64,000 bases of DNA, from contig CAWCTB010000046.1 in the NCBI GenBank assembly GCA_963798275.1, forward strand, positions 1 to 64,000. The letters are read 5' to 3'. This document shows, one piece after another, positions 29,077 through 37,690 of this stretch. A program made the translations under genes and the position numbers. The notes below the pieces were generated by a model, which saw only the letters and a program-made list of their open reading frames with translations, made no database searches and was not told the DNA's origin. The stretch is from CAWCTB01 sp963798275 (lineage in GTDB: Bacteria > Acidobacteriota > Terriglobia > Terriglobales > Acidobacteriaceae). Every line of letters starts with the position of its first letter. Position 1 is the first letter of the stretch.

Positions 29077-29748
29077 TCAGTGGAAGTGAAACAGGTAGGT
29101 CAGCAGCACAACCAATTCGGCGGCGACCACTGAAACCCAGATCTTCTGGCGGAAGCGGGTGCGCGACAGGTCGCGCTTGAACTGCATCTGAATGGCGATC
29201 AGCTCCTGGTGCTCCAGCGTCAGGGCTAATACCTCCGGTGGTGCCTCCGCGAACGGCGCCGGGATGGAAGCTTCCGGACTTGCGACCGGCAGGTCAGGAT
29301 GGAAGACTTTTGGCGTATCGAGCAGCGAAGACCAGTCCAGCACCTGCAGCCAGGAGCCTGCCCCATAGGCCGCGATCGGCTTCGCGGTAAGCTGCAGGGG
29401 CGGAGGGGTGTCTGGCGAAAGTCGGTCACGTAGGCCGGCCATCAACGAGCGCCACCAGCCTTCGTCCAACTCGTCCCCCAATAACTGCCCCACATCCACT
29501 GGCCTGCTGGTCAAGTTCAAGGGAGGCCCCAAGTCGGGCGAAACCACGTCCGCTATGTTGATGAATATCGTCCGATACCAGGGCAGCGCCAGCCGGTCGC
29601 CAAACAGCAGGCCGACCTCGACCGGCTTCGAGCTCAGTTGCAGCGGCGGCAGCTTTTCCGGGGAGATGCGGTCCGCCAGGTTCAGCAGCAGCGAACGCCA
29701 CAGGGGCAGGTTGAGAGAAGCCGGCGGCGATATATCCAGATCAACCAC
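29077..29748 (-). CDS. Tail-anchored protein with three tandem WxxL/SPxxxPP repeats
   Basis: Intact, 223 residues. Three successive units of about 40 residues share one pattern: an aromatic pair, a helix, then SP, PP-LxL and (S/T)-(K/R)-P. Unit 1 has LWRSLLLNLADRISP and PPLQLSSKPVEVG, unit 2 WYRTIFINIADVVSP and PPLNLTSRPVDVG, unit 3 WWRSLMAGLRDRLSP and PPLQLTAKPIAAY. Between units run LLFGD or LLGDE. After a Pro-rich stretch come an amphipathic helix and one C-terminal membrane helix (VSVVAAELVVLLTYLF), so the repeats probably face the cytoplasm. No known family recognised. It is convergent with rho across the terminator. Confidence 0.75.
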   Translation of the reverse strand: MVDLDISPPASLNLPLWRSLLLNLADRISPEKLPPLQLSSKPVEVGLLFGDRLALPWYRTIFINIADVVSPDLGPPLNLTSRPVDVGQLLGDELDEGWWRSLMAGLRDRLSPDTPPPLQLTAKPIAAYGAGSWLQVLDWSSLLDTPKVFHPDLPVASPEASIPAPFAEAPPEVLALTLEHQELIAIQMQFKRDLSRTRFRQKIWVSVVAAELVVLLTYLFHFH

Positions 29749-30115
29749 CCGTTAATGATAGCAGAGACTATTCAAGCGCCCCGCGCCACATGGCTAATCC
29801 GCTCGCCGTGCGGAAGCATGCGCGCACCCATTCCATACAAGGCTATACCACGAATACATACGCGCGATTACATACGAAAGATCCGATGCCAGCGTTGCCG
29901 TGGGCCAGGCCAAGAGCCAGATATGAAGGCTATAGAGAAACTCGGCCGGAGGGCATTTTGGTGCTGTTTGGTGCTGTTTGGTGCTTGTGACTGCGGGGCA
30001 ATCGTCGTATACTTCCTCCTCAACATGGTTTGCAGTCTCCCCCTGGGGCTGGCAAGCGAACGATGAATGGGCCACAGGCGTCTTTCCCGGACGCCGCAAC
30101 AAGGAGGGCGATGGT
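29749..30115. other. Intergenic region with short tandem repeat
   Basis: No gene supported. At 29957-29985 a 10-base unit, TTTGGTGCTG, occurs nearly three times in tandem. AAGGAGGG at 30101 is the ribosome-binding site of the next gene. Confidence 0.5.
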
Positions 30116-30775
30116 ATGAAAGTTTCCAGGTTCTTTACCGCTTCGATCCTAGGCTGCTTTTTGTTTCTGGCCGTCGGAGCCAGCGCCACGCAGCTAACGG
30201 TGTCGAGCTATTCCATGTTCAACGGGGGCACCGGCAGCTTCAACTATCGGGATTTCACCTACGTTCCTTGTAACGGTGTTTGCGATGTCACCGGCGCCGC
30301 GTTAAGCGGCGGAACCGGCAAGCTCACGGATGGGGTGTCGCCGAATCTGAGCTGGTACCAGTATGGTGAATTCACGCCGTGGGTTGGGTGGTCTACCGCT
30401 GAGACGAACGGCGTGAACCCGACGATCACCTTTAATTTTGCCAGCACGGAGACGGTTACTTCCGTGACAGTGTGGGTCGATAACACCATTGGGTTCGGCG
30501 GCGTTTACCTGCCGTCAGGGGTGATGATCGATGGAGACTTCTTCACGATCGCGCCGGACAACGTCAATCCCAATCCCCGCGCCTACACCTTCCCAGTCAA
30601 CATCACGGGCAACAGCGTGGATGTTCAGTTCTTCCAGACCAGCGGCATCCCGTGGGTCATGGTAGGCGAGGTGAGCTTCAATTCGGGATCAGCGGTTCCC
30701 GAACCCGCGACCTTGACCTTGGCTGCCAGCGGTTTGGCTCTGGGATGGTGGCGCCGCCGCAAGGCCCGGGCGTAA
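30116..30775 (+). CDS. PEP-CTERM exported protein
   Basis: Intact, 219 residues. Signal peptide MKVSRFFTASILGCFLFLAV to ASA, a beta-rich body with paired Cys in YVPCNGVCDV, a discoidin-like feel in the second half (TITFNFASTETVTSVTVWVD, GEVSFNSGS), and a C-terminal VPEPATLTLAASGLALGWWR followed by RRKARA. The PEP-CTERM tail predicts exosortase-dependent sorting; no exosortase gene is in the window. A strong Shine-Dalgarno sits 8 bases before the ATG, and a strong terminator follows. It is unlike the PEP-CTERM protein at 729 except at the two ends. Confidence 0.85.
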   Translation: MKVSRFFTASILGCFLFLAVGASATQLTVSSYSMFNGGTGSFNYRDFTYVPCNGVCDVTGAALSGGTGKLTDGVSPNLSWYQYGEFTPWVGWSTAETNGVNPTITFNFASTETVTSVTVWVDNTIGFGGVYLPSGVMIDGDFFTIAPDNVNPNPRAYTFPVNITGNSVDVQFFQTSGIPWVMVGEVSFNSGSAVPEPATLTLAASGLALGWWRRRKARA

Positions 30776-30807
30776 CGCGTCGCACGTTAGCGAGACGATC
30801 GAGAAAA

Positions 30808-30847
30808 TCATCCCCATCGGGCGGTCATGCCGGATGGGGATTTTTTT
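30808..30847 (+). terminator. Strong intrinsic terminator after PEP-CTERM gene
   Basis: ATCCCCATC...GATGGGGAT stem with seven T directly after it. Confidence 0.8.
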
Positions 30848-30862
30848 GTTTCTCCGCCCCGC

Positions 30863-31293
30863 GTGATGAGTCGTACCGGCACCGCGCTGAAGGCGATCAA
30901 ACAATCGGTGGCGCGACGACGAGCGAGACCCGGTGAGCACTGCTGGCAGGCCCGCTATTACGATTTCAACGTGGGAACCGCGGAGAAGCGGATGGGAAAG
31001 TTAAGGAATCTCTGATTAAGCCCAATCTTCTGATTAAGCCCAATCTTTTGAAGGGGACGGCCTTCAGGCCGCCCGTAAAGGCCGCGAAATGAACGCGGCT
31101 TTAAGCCGCGGAGGGACCGTCCATTGACTTAACCAGACCTTCCTTAAACTACATGCACAGAAATCCTGTGAAGCGCGGGCTGGTCGAAAGGCCAGAAGAC
31201 TGGCCCTGGAGTAGCTTCCGTCATTACGCCACCGGGGAAGCAGGGACCGTCGAGATCGAGTCGTCGTGGACGACGTGGAAACGCCGGCACAGT
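30863..31293 (+). pseudogene. REP-associated transposase remnant, interrupted by a small element
   Basis: The C-terminal part of a RAYT: ALKAIKQSVARR, PGEHCWQARYYDFNVGTAEK, then, after a 139-bp interruption, YMHRNPVKRGLVERPEDWPW and SSFRHYATGEAGTVEIES. Both parts align along the intact RAYT at 37691. The N-terminal half with the HUH motif is missing; the remnant begins right after the PEP-CTERM terminator. Removing 31005-31143 with one TTAA joins the two parts in frame as KLNYMHRNP. Confidence 0.8.
31001..31147. mobile_element. MITE-like element flanked by TTAA
   Basis: TTAA at 31001-31004 and 31144-31147 flank a 139-bp insert. Its ends are inverted repeats: GGAATCTCTGATTAAG at the left and GGAAGGTCTGGTTAAG read from the right. 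Inside are TTTTGAAGGGGACGGCCTTC AGGCCG and a second palindrome around CGCGGCTTTAAGCCGCG, the same paired-hairpin plan as the repeats at 6641, 22286, 23504 and 63804. It interrupts the RAYT remnant and has no coding capacity, so it must have been moved in trans. Confidence 0.78.
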
Positions 31294-31358
31294 GAAATGG
31301 GCTCCACAGCTTTGCCGATGATGGACTGGAAAAGACCCGCTCAAGCTGCGCTTGAACG

Positions 31359-31422
31359 GGGCACCCCGAGAGGTATTTCCCGAGGTATTTAGAGTTGAAA
31401 TCGCTTACCTGGGCCACCCGCC
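31359..31422 (+). repeat. GGGCACCCC/CCTGGGCCACCC repeat, copy 1
   Basis: GGGCACCCCGAGAGGTATTT, an internal 12-base duplication of CCCGAGGTATTT, then AGAGTTGAAATCGCTTACCT and GGGCCACCCGCC. Nearly identical to 36583-36642. Together they bracket a 5.2-kb segment. Confidence 0.75.
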
Positions 31423-31683
31423 GGGGTCACTGGTGCTAGGAACTTGGCAACATCGATTTGTTGATTCGAAAGGGGTTGTCAGCCAAGTTCTTGGAGAGGG
31501 GATGTCAAGAGAAAACACTTCTCCCATAACATAGCTTCGGAAGGAGATTGCTTCATGCCCGAAACCGGGGGTTCCAACTTGATAGGTTTGCCAGCCGTCG
31601 ACGCCGCTGGCTATACTTCAGGCTCCGTCCCTTTCTCGAAAAGTACGTTAGGCCCCGTTCGCGAAGTTGTCTTGAGGTGCCTT

Positions 31684-34600
31684 ATGCGGCGTGCGCTGCT
31701 GTCTCTTGTCCTGGCGTCTGCTTGTGCCTTGTTGCAGGCCTGCGGTTCCAGTAATTCCACACCAACGCCCCCGCCACCTCCTCCTCAGCCGCAAATCACT
31801 ATTACGGTGCCGTCCGACGGGGCGACCGTGACTGCGTTGCCAACTACATTAAAGGTGACGTTCAGCAACGGCGCCGATCCCGCCGCGATGAAGGCGCAAC
31901 TTGACGGCGTACACATCACAACGCAGTTCGCCGCAGCCGACAGCACCGGTACGCGGCAAGTCCAGGTGGACCGCCCTCTGCTGAATCTGGGCAAGAACCA
32001 ATTGCAGGTCTTCACCGGCACAGTGCGAGCCAGCGTATCCTTCACAGTCGTACTCAGCGGCCCCGGCTCGACTGCCAACGCCACCTTGCCGCTGCTGATT
32101 CCGATCCAGACCCGCTACATGACCGGCGACGGCAGCCACAATAGCGATTACAATATCGCCCTCTTTGCCGACTCTACCAACCCCAATACGCCCACCACTC
32201 TCCTTCCCGCGCCGAACCCAACCGGGCAGCAGCCTGGTAATCAGGGCCTTCAAATCGTGTTTCTGCGCCGCTCCGATCTGGCTCTGATTTCCAATGTTCT
32301 GGTGCCCAACGAGGTGCCGCCGGCGGACGGCAACTACTCGAATTCAGCTCTCTACATGAATCTTGCCTCTGGTCCGCCTGCCGGTTGCGGCAGTGTGGGA
32401 TGCCTACTGATCATGCAGAGTCTGGGCACGCTGGGTTATACACCCTGTTCTGTAACCCAGTATCCAGTGGATTGCGGCGGCCTCACCTCCATATTCGAAA
32501 GGCTGGGTGCGTCAGCGAAATTCCTATACGCCAACGGCGCTGTTTCGCAGGTGGCCTATTCCTTCATCGGGAACAGCAACAGTTCTAGCCCAAACGTCGC
32601 GGCAGGCTCGTACTATGAGCGGCTCACGTGCAGCGGGACAAACAATACGAGCAACCCCAGGTTCTGTGACAGTCTGCCCAACCCCGGCATATCGTTGACG
32701 GCACCAACTAACGCCACTCCATCGCAGATAGGCAATATCTCAGGGGCGCTGGTGCGCGACAACTATTTGAACTTCACATTTGTGCAGAACGCGCCCACGG
32801 TTGCGTTCTCCAGTTTCATTGACACGACCAATACCAGCCATGCCTTCACCATCAACGGCCAAACGTACTGGTCGGGCTTCCCGACGACCGCCCCTTTTGG
32901 TGGCTTTCACGTTGTGATTCTCGACCGGACAACCCTCGCCCTGAAGCAGAACCAGTGGTGGGCCGCGCAAAGTGATGCCAGTGAACTGATCGCCATCAGC
33001 AACTTCTTTTCGGCCTACAACACGGACGGTAACCTGGTTTTCTTCGCCGCCTTCGGCGATACCACCTACACCGCGAATTCGGTCAATCGAGCGGTTTGGG
33101 CAGTCTTCGCCGGAGGCACTCCTAACCCAAACGCCATCCCTCCCAATACTGTCCTTCCTCCTTTTTCTATAATTCCCGTTCTGGGTGGCACGCCACAAGT
33201 GTTCTACCTGGTGAACAACCAAGAGCATTTCGCGCAGGTTGGGCTGCGGATCGACGACTACACGCTCGTAGGCGGGTTTGCAGAGAGCAATGTAACCGGA
33301 TTGGCGGGCCAGACTAGTTCCGCGGAAATGAGCTCGGTCATTTCAAGGGAGACCGAAGCGTTTCGCCAGCCGTCGTTAATGGAAGGCTTCCTGAAGGTGG
33401 ACCACCAGGGTTACTACAGCCCCAGCGCCACGACCCACCATTTTGGAATGGCGACGGATGGGATCGCGGATGCCGTCAATGCCTCTCGCCTGAATCCGAT
33501 ACCCTGGCCGTTTCCCGGTCCCGACCCGGCGAAGTCACAAGCTGCCTATACCTGGATCAGCCAACAACTGTGTTGTGATGACATTCGAGCAGCCTACATC
33601 AACCAAAGCGTTTTGCCCGCGCTCTGGCTGGACCAGTTGGGGCAACTTTCGTTTAACTCCTCCACCTTGCCCGGTTCCGACCAGGCCGACTTTGACGCGA
33701 TGAAAACGCAGCTGACCACCGAATTTCAATACCTGGCTGCGGTTCGCCAATTGCAGACGAACATCCGTCAGGTTTACCAGGACCAGCAGTCAAACGTTGG
33801 GCTCGAACTACAGCAGGCACAGGATCAAATCACGGCCAGCGCGCAAATTTCCCTGACCACGTCCGCGAAGTCTGCTTCGTGGCTTGGAATTTTGGGGGAT
33901 GTCTTCAAGGTCGTGGGGTCGGTCTCAAGCTTCATTCCCGCCGAAGCCGCGCCTGGAGTCGGGACCGCGATCGCAACAGCATGTTCCCTAGCTACACTCG
34001 CCACCCAGGTAGCGGCCGATGAAACCACTACCTCCGCTGGCACCGCTATTGCAGCGGAAGAGGCTATCGAAACCCATGCCGGAGAAATCGCCGCCAAAGC
34101 TGCCGACGAATATGCCAGGACATTGGTCCAACTTGGAAACCAGTTCGACCGAGTGGCCACTGATTGGGGACGCCTCAAGACACTGGGGGCTCCCTTGCTG
34201 TCCAATCAATTGCCGTGGGACGCGAATGCTTCGGGGCTGTTGCTGCAAACCTACAACCGCGTCATTCTGCGTCAGTTCTACGCTCGGCTCCTGCCAGCCG
34301 TTGCCCAGGTGAACTACTATCCCTACACCAGCGACCAGGCGTGGGCCGACGACACCTTCGCAGGGGACTATGTATGCTTTTACGAGACTGGCAGCAATCC
34401 CGTGGATCCCTACTGGCAGGACTCGGGCGTTCCGGTGCTGCTTTATCCGACGCTCGTCCCGAACAATGACCCGAATGATGGTCGAGACCAAAACTATCCC
34501 TTCGAATACCAGTGGGCAACGTGGGGAATGCTCTTCAACCGGAACCCAGTCAAAGTTGCGCGTTAACAGGGGGACCGGATACAACCTCGTTCGGGTTGTT

Positions 34601-34721
34601 CACTCCGATTGATCCATCCGACCCGAATTCGCTCGGGGCCTATCGTTACTGGTTCTTGAACCGGAATTTCGTAGTCAACCCCTATTCGGGCGTGCAGCCC
34701 TGCTATGACGATGGCTGCTGA
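31684..34721 (+). CDS. Very large secreted lipoprotein of unknown family (one frameshift near the end)
   Basis: About 1010 residues. MRRALLSLVLASACALLQAC is a lipoprotein signal with lipobox LQAC; a Ser/Pro linker (STPTPPPPPPQP) follows. Residues of about 50-130 form an Ig-like domain (ITITVPSDGATVTALPTTLK). The bulk has Cys pairs (GCGSVGCLL, CDSLPNPG) and a beta-rich body. At about residues 735-800 come a hydrophobic Gly/Ala segment (WLGILGDVFKVVGSVSSFIP, VGTAIATACSLATLATQVAA) and a long amphipathic helical stretch (AAKAADEYARTLVQLGNQFD). A slip near 34545 hides the true end; the frame continues SCALTGGPDTTSFGLFTPID to CYDDGC at 34721. Start chosen at 31684 with GAGGTG upstream. I do not recognise the family. 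Confidence 0.75.
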
Positions 34722-34740
34722 TTCACCGATCTACTCAATA

Positions 34741-34820
34741 CCATCCGGCCGAGCTCCTCACGGCGAGCCATCTCGAGGCGAGTGCCCCACTCGGGCTGAT
34801 TTTGGCCGGATGGGTCTTTT
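34741..34820 (+). terminator. Long hairpin terminator after the lipoprotein gene
   Basis: CCATCCGGCC pairs with GGCCGGATGG across a 53-base interior containing a smaller hairpin, followed by GTCTTTT. It begins 19 bp after the restored stop codon. Confidence 0.55.
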
Positions 34821-34924
34821 GACCTTCACCCTCCACCGATTCCAAACCGCTTGCGCATATACCCAAACGTCGGCCGTCAATCCAACCATCATCGTCTTTT
34901 CACAAAGTTATGATAGGCCGGGTA

Positions 34925-35042
34925 GCCCACAATTGCCTGCCTTTTGCAATTGTGGGGCGCAAGCCAACCCGGCTGAGGCCCGGTGGCCCACATATCCCGT
35001 GGCTGGTGGCCCATAATTGCCTTCCGTTGGCAAGTGTGGGGC
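34925..35042. repeat. GGCCCATAATTGCC palindromic repeats, two copies
   Basis: At 34925-34959 and 35008-35042, arms of the type GCCCA(T/C)AATTGCC and GGCAATTGTGGGGC flank a 7-9 base loop. A third copy sits inside the transposase gene at 37803-37837. This is a REP-like family distinct from the TTTTGAAAGGG repeats. The rest of 34821-35101 holds nothing else I can name. Confidence 0.75.
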
Positions 35043-35101
35043 GCGACGAATAGACTCGCTACGTGCCACGCGGGCTCTATCGCTTTCATCATTCCGGTTC
35101 G

Positions 35102-35163
35102 GGCGGGTGGCCCAGGCAAGCGTGCTGAGTAGAGAAGAGACTTGAGGGTGCCCCATCCAACCT
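35102..35163 (-). repeat. GGGCACCCC/CCTGGGCCACCC repeat, inverted copy
   Basis: On the minus strand it reads GGATGGGGCACCCTCAAG ... CGCTTGCCTGGGCCACCCGC, a diverged copy of the repeats at 31359 and 36583. Confidence 0.65.
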
Positions 35164-35282
35164 TCCTTTGGTTTTGGTTGGGTGGGGATTTTGACTTTTG
35201 TCCTTTCCGGTCAGAGAGATTATCGTGGAATTTGAAATCAATCCCGTACAGCACACGAAAACCCCCGCCCAAGCAAAACCGG

Positions 35283-36574
35283 TGTTCAGTCCCATGACAT
35301 CCTTTACAAAACGTCCCGGGACATCCTTTACACTCCCACGCGAGCGTAAGCGAGCGCGGGAGTGTAAAGCGGGATGCCTTGGAAGACCATGGATGTACGA
35401 GAACAGCGGGTGCAGTTTGTGGTAGCAGCGACGCGGCGGGAAAAATCCTTAACCGCGCTGTGTGAGGAGTTCGGGATATCGCGTCCGACCGGCATACGTA
35501 TGGCTGCAGCGTTACCGGGAGCAGGGCTTGGCGGGCATTGCCGAACGCAGCCGACGTCCCGGCACAGCCCGCGACATACGGCCGAGGATTTGGAAGAGCA
35601 GGTCGTGGGGTTGCGGCGGCGTTATCCCGACTGGGGAGCGCGCAAGCTGCAGGTGCTGTTGCAGCGCGAAGGAGTCGAGCTCTGACCCGCAGCACGATCC
35701 ATCGCATTTTGTTGCGCCGCGATCTGGTGCACCCGGCGGATCGGCACGAGCAGGCAAGCGAGCGGTTCGAGCGCGCGCAGCCCAACGAGCTGTGGCAGAT
35801 GGACTTCAAGAGCCCGACGGGTGGCAGGCGCCCGATCGGTCCACTGTCGGTGATCGACGATCACAGCCGCTACGTGATCCGGTTGCAGCAGACAGGCAGC
35901 ACGCGGGCGGAGTTGGTGCAGGAGCAGTTGGAGATCGCCTTTCGGAGATACGGAGTGCCGGAAGCAATGCTGATGGATCACGGCATTCCGTGGTGGAGCG
36001 CGACGGCGGCCACGGGGATGACGGAGTTGAGTGTGTGGCTGATGAAGCAAGGCATCGGGCTGCACTGGAGCGGGATACGTCATCCCCAGACGCAGGGCAA
36101 GGTGGAAGCGCTTCCATGGCGAGCTGGAGCGGGCGTTGCAGCGGCGGGGCTGGCAGGGCAAGTCGCCTCAGCAATGGCTGGACGAGTTTCGCTGGGAGCA
36201 CAACCAGGTGCGTCCGCACGAGGCGCTGGAGATGCGAACGCCGGCCAGCGTGTGGCGGCCCAGTGTGCGACGCTACCAGCCGCAAGCCGCCGCGCTGGGA
36301 GTATCCGGCGGAAGCGCAGGTGCGGCGGCTGGATGGCGACGGCAAGCTGAAGGCCTACGGACGCAACTGGAACATCGGCCAGGCGCTGCGCCGGGAATGG
36401 GTGCAACTGGTGAGACTGGAAGACCGGGTGCTGGTGTACTACTGCCGGACCGTGGTACGCGAACTCGACCTTTCGATCCAGCGTTCGACCGCGGTCGAAC
36501 GCTGGATCGAAAACCAACAGAAACTGTAAAGGATGTGTCGAGACAAACCGTAAAGCATGTCTTGGGACTTGACA
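35283..36574 (+). mobile_element. IS481-family insertion sequence
   Basis: About 1.29 kb with terminal inverted repeats of about 45 bp. The left end starts TGTTCAGTCCCATGACATCC and the right end, read inward, TGTCAAGTCCCAAGACATGC. Each terminal repeat contains the 12-base motif GACATCCTTTAC twice, exact on the left and diverged on the right. It encodes one DDE transposase. No clear target duplication was seen. Confidence 0.8.
35374..36529 (+). CDS. IS481-family DDE transposase (frameshifted)
   Basis: About 385 residues in four frame segments. The N-terminal helix-turn-helix (MDVREQRVQFVVAATRREKS, LTALCEEFGISRPT) precedes a second DNA-binding part (EEQVVGLRRRYPDWGARKLQ, STIHRILLRRDLV). The integrase core has Asp in NELWQMDFKSP, Asp in LSVIDDHSRYV, and Glu in HPQTQGKVEALH, followed by FRWEHNQVRPHEALEM. 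The tail has YGRNWNIGQALRREWVQL and YCRTVVRELDL. Breaks lie near 35500, 35685, 36110 and 36300. Because nearby host genes are broken in the same way, real decay cannot be told from sequence error. Confidence 0.85.
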
Positions 36575-36582
36575 CGAAATCG

Positions 36583-36694
36583 GGTTGGATGGGCACCCCG
36601 AGAGGTATTTAGAGTTGAAATCGCTCACCTGGGCCACCCGCCACCCCGAGAGGTGTCTAGTTAGAGATGAAATGGTTCACCTGGGCCACCCGCC
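36583..36694 (+). repeat. GGGCACCCC/CCTGGGCCACCC repeat, tandem copies
   Basis: A full copy at 36583-36642 (GGTTGGATGGGCACCCCGAG through CCTGGGCCACCCGCC) is followed without gap by a shorter, diverged copy ending CCTGGGCCACCCGCCC. The full copy matches 31359-31422 almost base for base and begins 8 bp after the IS481 element. Confidence 0.75.
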
Positions 36695-37032
36695 CGTTTC
36701 ATGGCCCGCCTCCTAAAGCTGCTTTTACTACCGGGACCCTGAGTAATGTTACAGCTGAACGGTCCGGACAACCGCACGCCTCAAGACAAAAATAGTGAAC
36801 GCTGAATCGCCCGGTCACTCGCGATCCGCGCCGAGAACCCCGGCTTCGGGGTTGGGAGTGCGGGTCCTGTTATCAGAACCTATTCTGCCCTTACTGGATA
36901 CCTCGTACTCAACTGGATACCTCATACTCAATCAGACGGTCCAGGCTGCTCGCGGGAAGCTTCGCTTGCTCACGCTCACTCGTGACGGAAATCACTTAAG
37001 GCCTTCACGCTCCGACAGTACACTGCCCGCGC
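36695..37032. other. Intergenic region
   Basis: About 338 bp with no gene I can support. It contains a short duplication (ACTGGATACCTCGTACTCA / ACTGGATACCTCATACTCA, at about 36893-36932) and no obvious promoter. Confidence 0.4.
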
Positions 37033-37648
37033 ATGCCGCCTACTCAATCGACGCCGAGTGAGAAACGCTTTTTCACCCGCTGGGTTGTGGCCAGCTCTGC
37101 TGGATGGGTCTGTGGGAGTAATCGTCGTTCTCATGCTGGCTGAACTCCAAGATTTCTTCCACGTCGGCAACGGGGTTTACATCGGGGTTGGCATGGGATG
37201 GAACATCGGGTTTGCGCAGTGGCGTATCGCCCGCAAGTGGTTCGGTGCGACAAGTCAATGGATGTGGGCGTCCACCATCGGCATAACGATACCGTTCCTA
37301 CTCGCAGACGTTGTTGGAGCGCAATGGGACCGCGATCGCTTGGACCTCATACCCGCACTTGCTGCTGCGGGAGGCCTGCTGGCGGGGTTGCTGCAGAGAA
37401 GCAGCCTGCGCTCGCACTCGGGTAAGACCAACTGGTGGGTAGCGGCTTCTGCTGCAGCATGGATGTGCCCTGCGCTTTTGATACAACTCATTATTGTCCC
37501 CTATCGTCCCCGGACGCCGTTGGAGGCGGTGCGCAATACTGGTTCGATTCTGTTAGGGGGCGTCGTGCTTGGTGTTGTGACCGGCTCTGCATTGGTGTGG
37601 CTGCTCACTGCCGACACTCGCCGGCCTGACCCGCCAATCGCCTGCTGA
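37033..37648 (+). CDS. Multi-pass membrane protein, unknown (one frameshift)
   Basis: About 205 residues. The better N-terminus is at 37033, MPPTQSTPSEKRFFTRWVVA; one extra G near 37110 (TGTGGGAGT) then shifts to the frame with VIVVLMLAELQDFFHVGNG. About five membrane helices follow (WASTIGITIPFLLADVVG, LIPALAAAGGLLAGLL, WWVAASAAAWMCPALLIQL, GSILLGGVVLGVVTGSALVW). No family recognised. It sits alone between mobile elements. Confidence 0.6.
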
Positions 37649-37690
37649 TTGTATGCCGCGTATCACCTGTGAAGTATCGCAAACTCAAGC

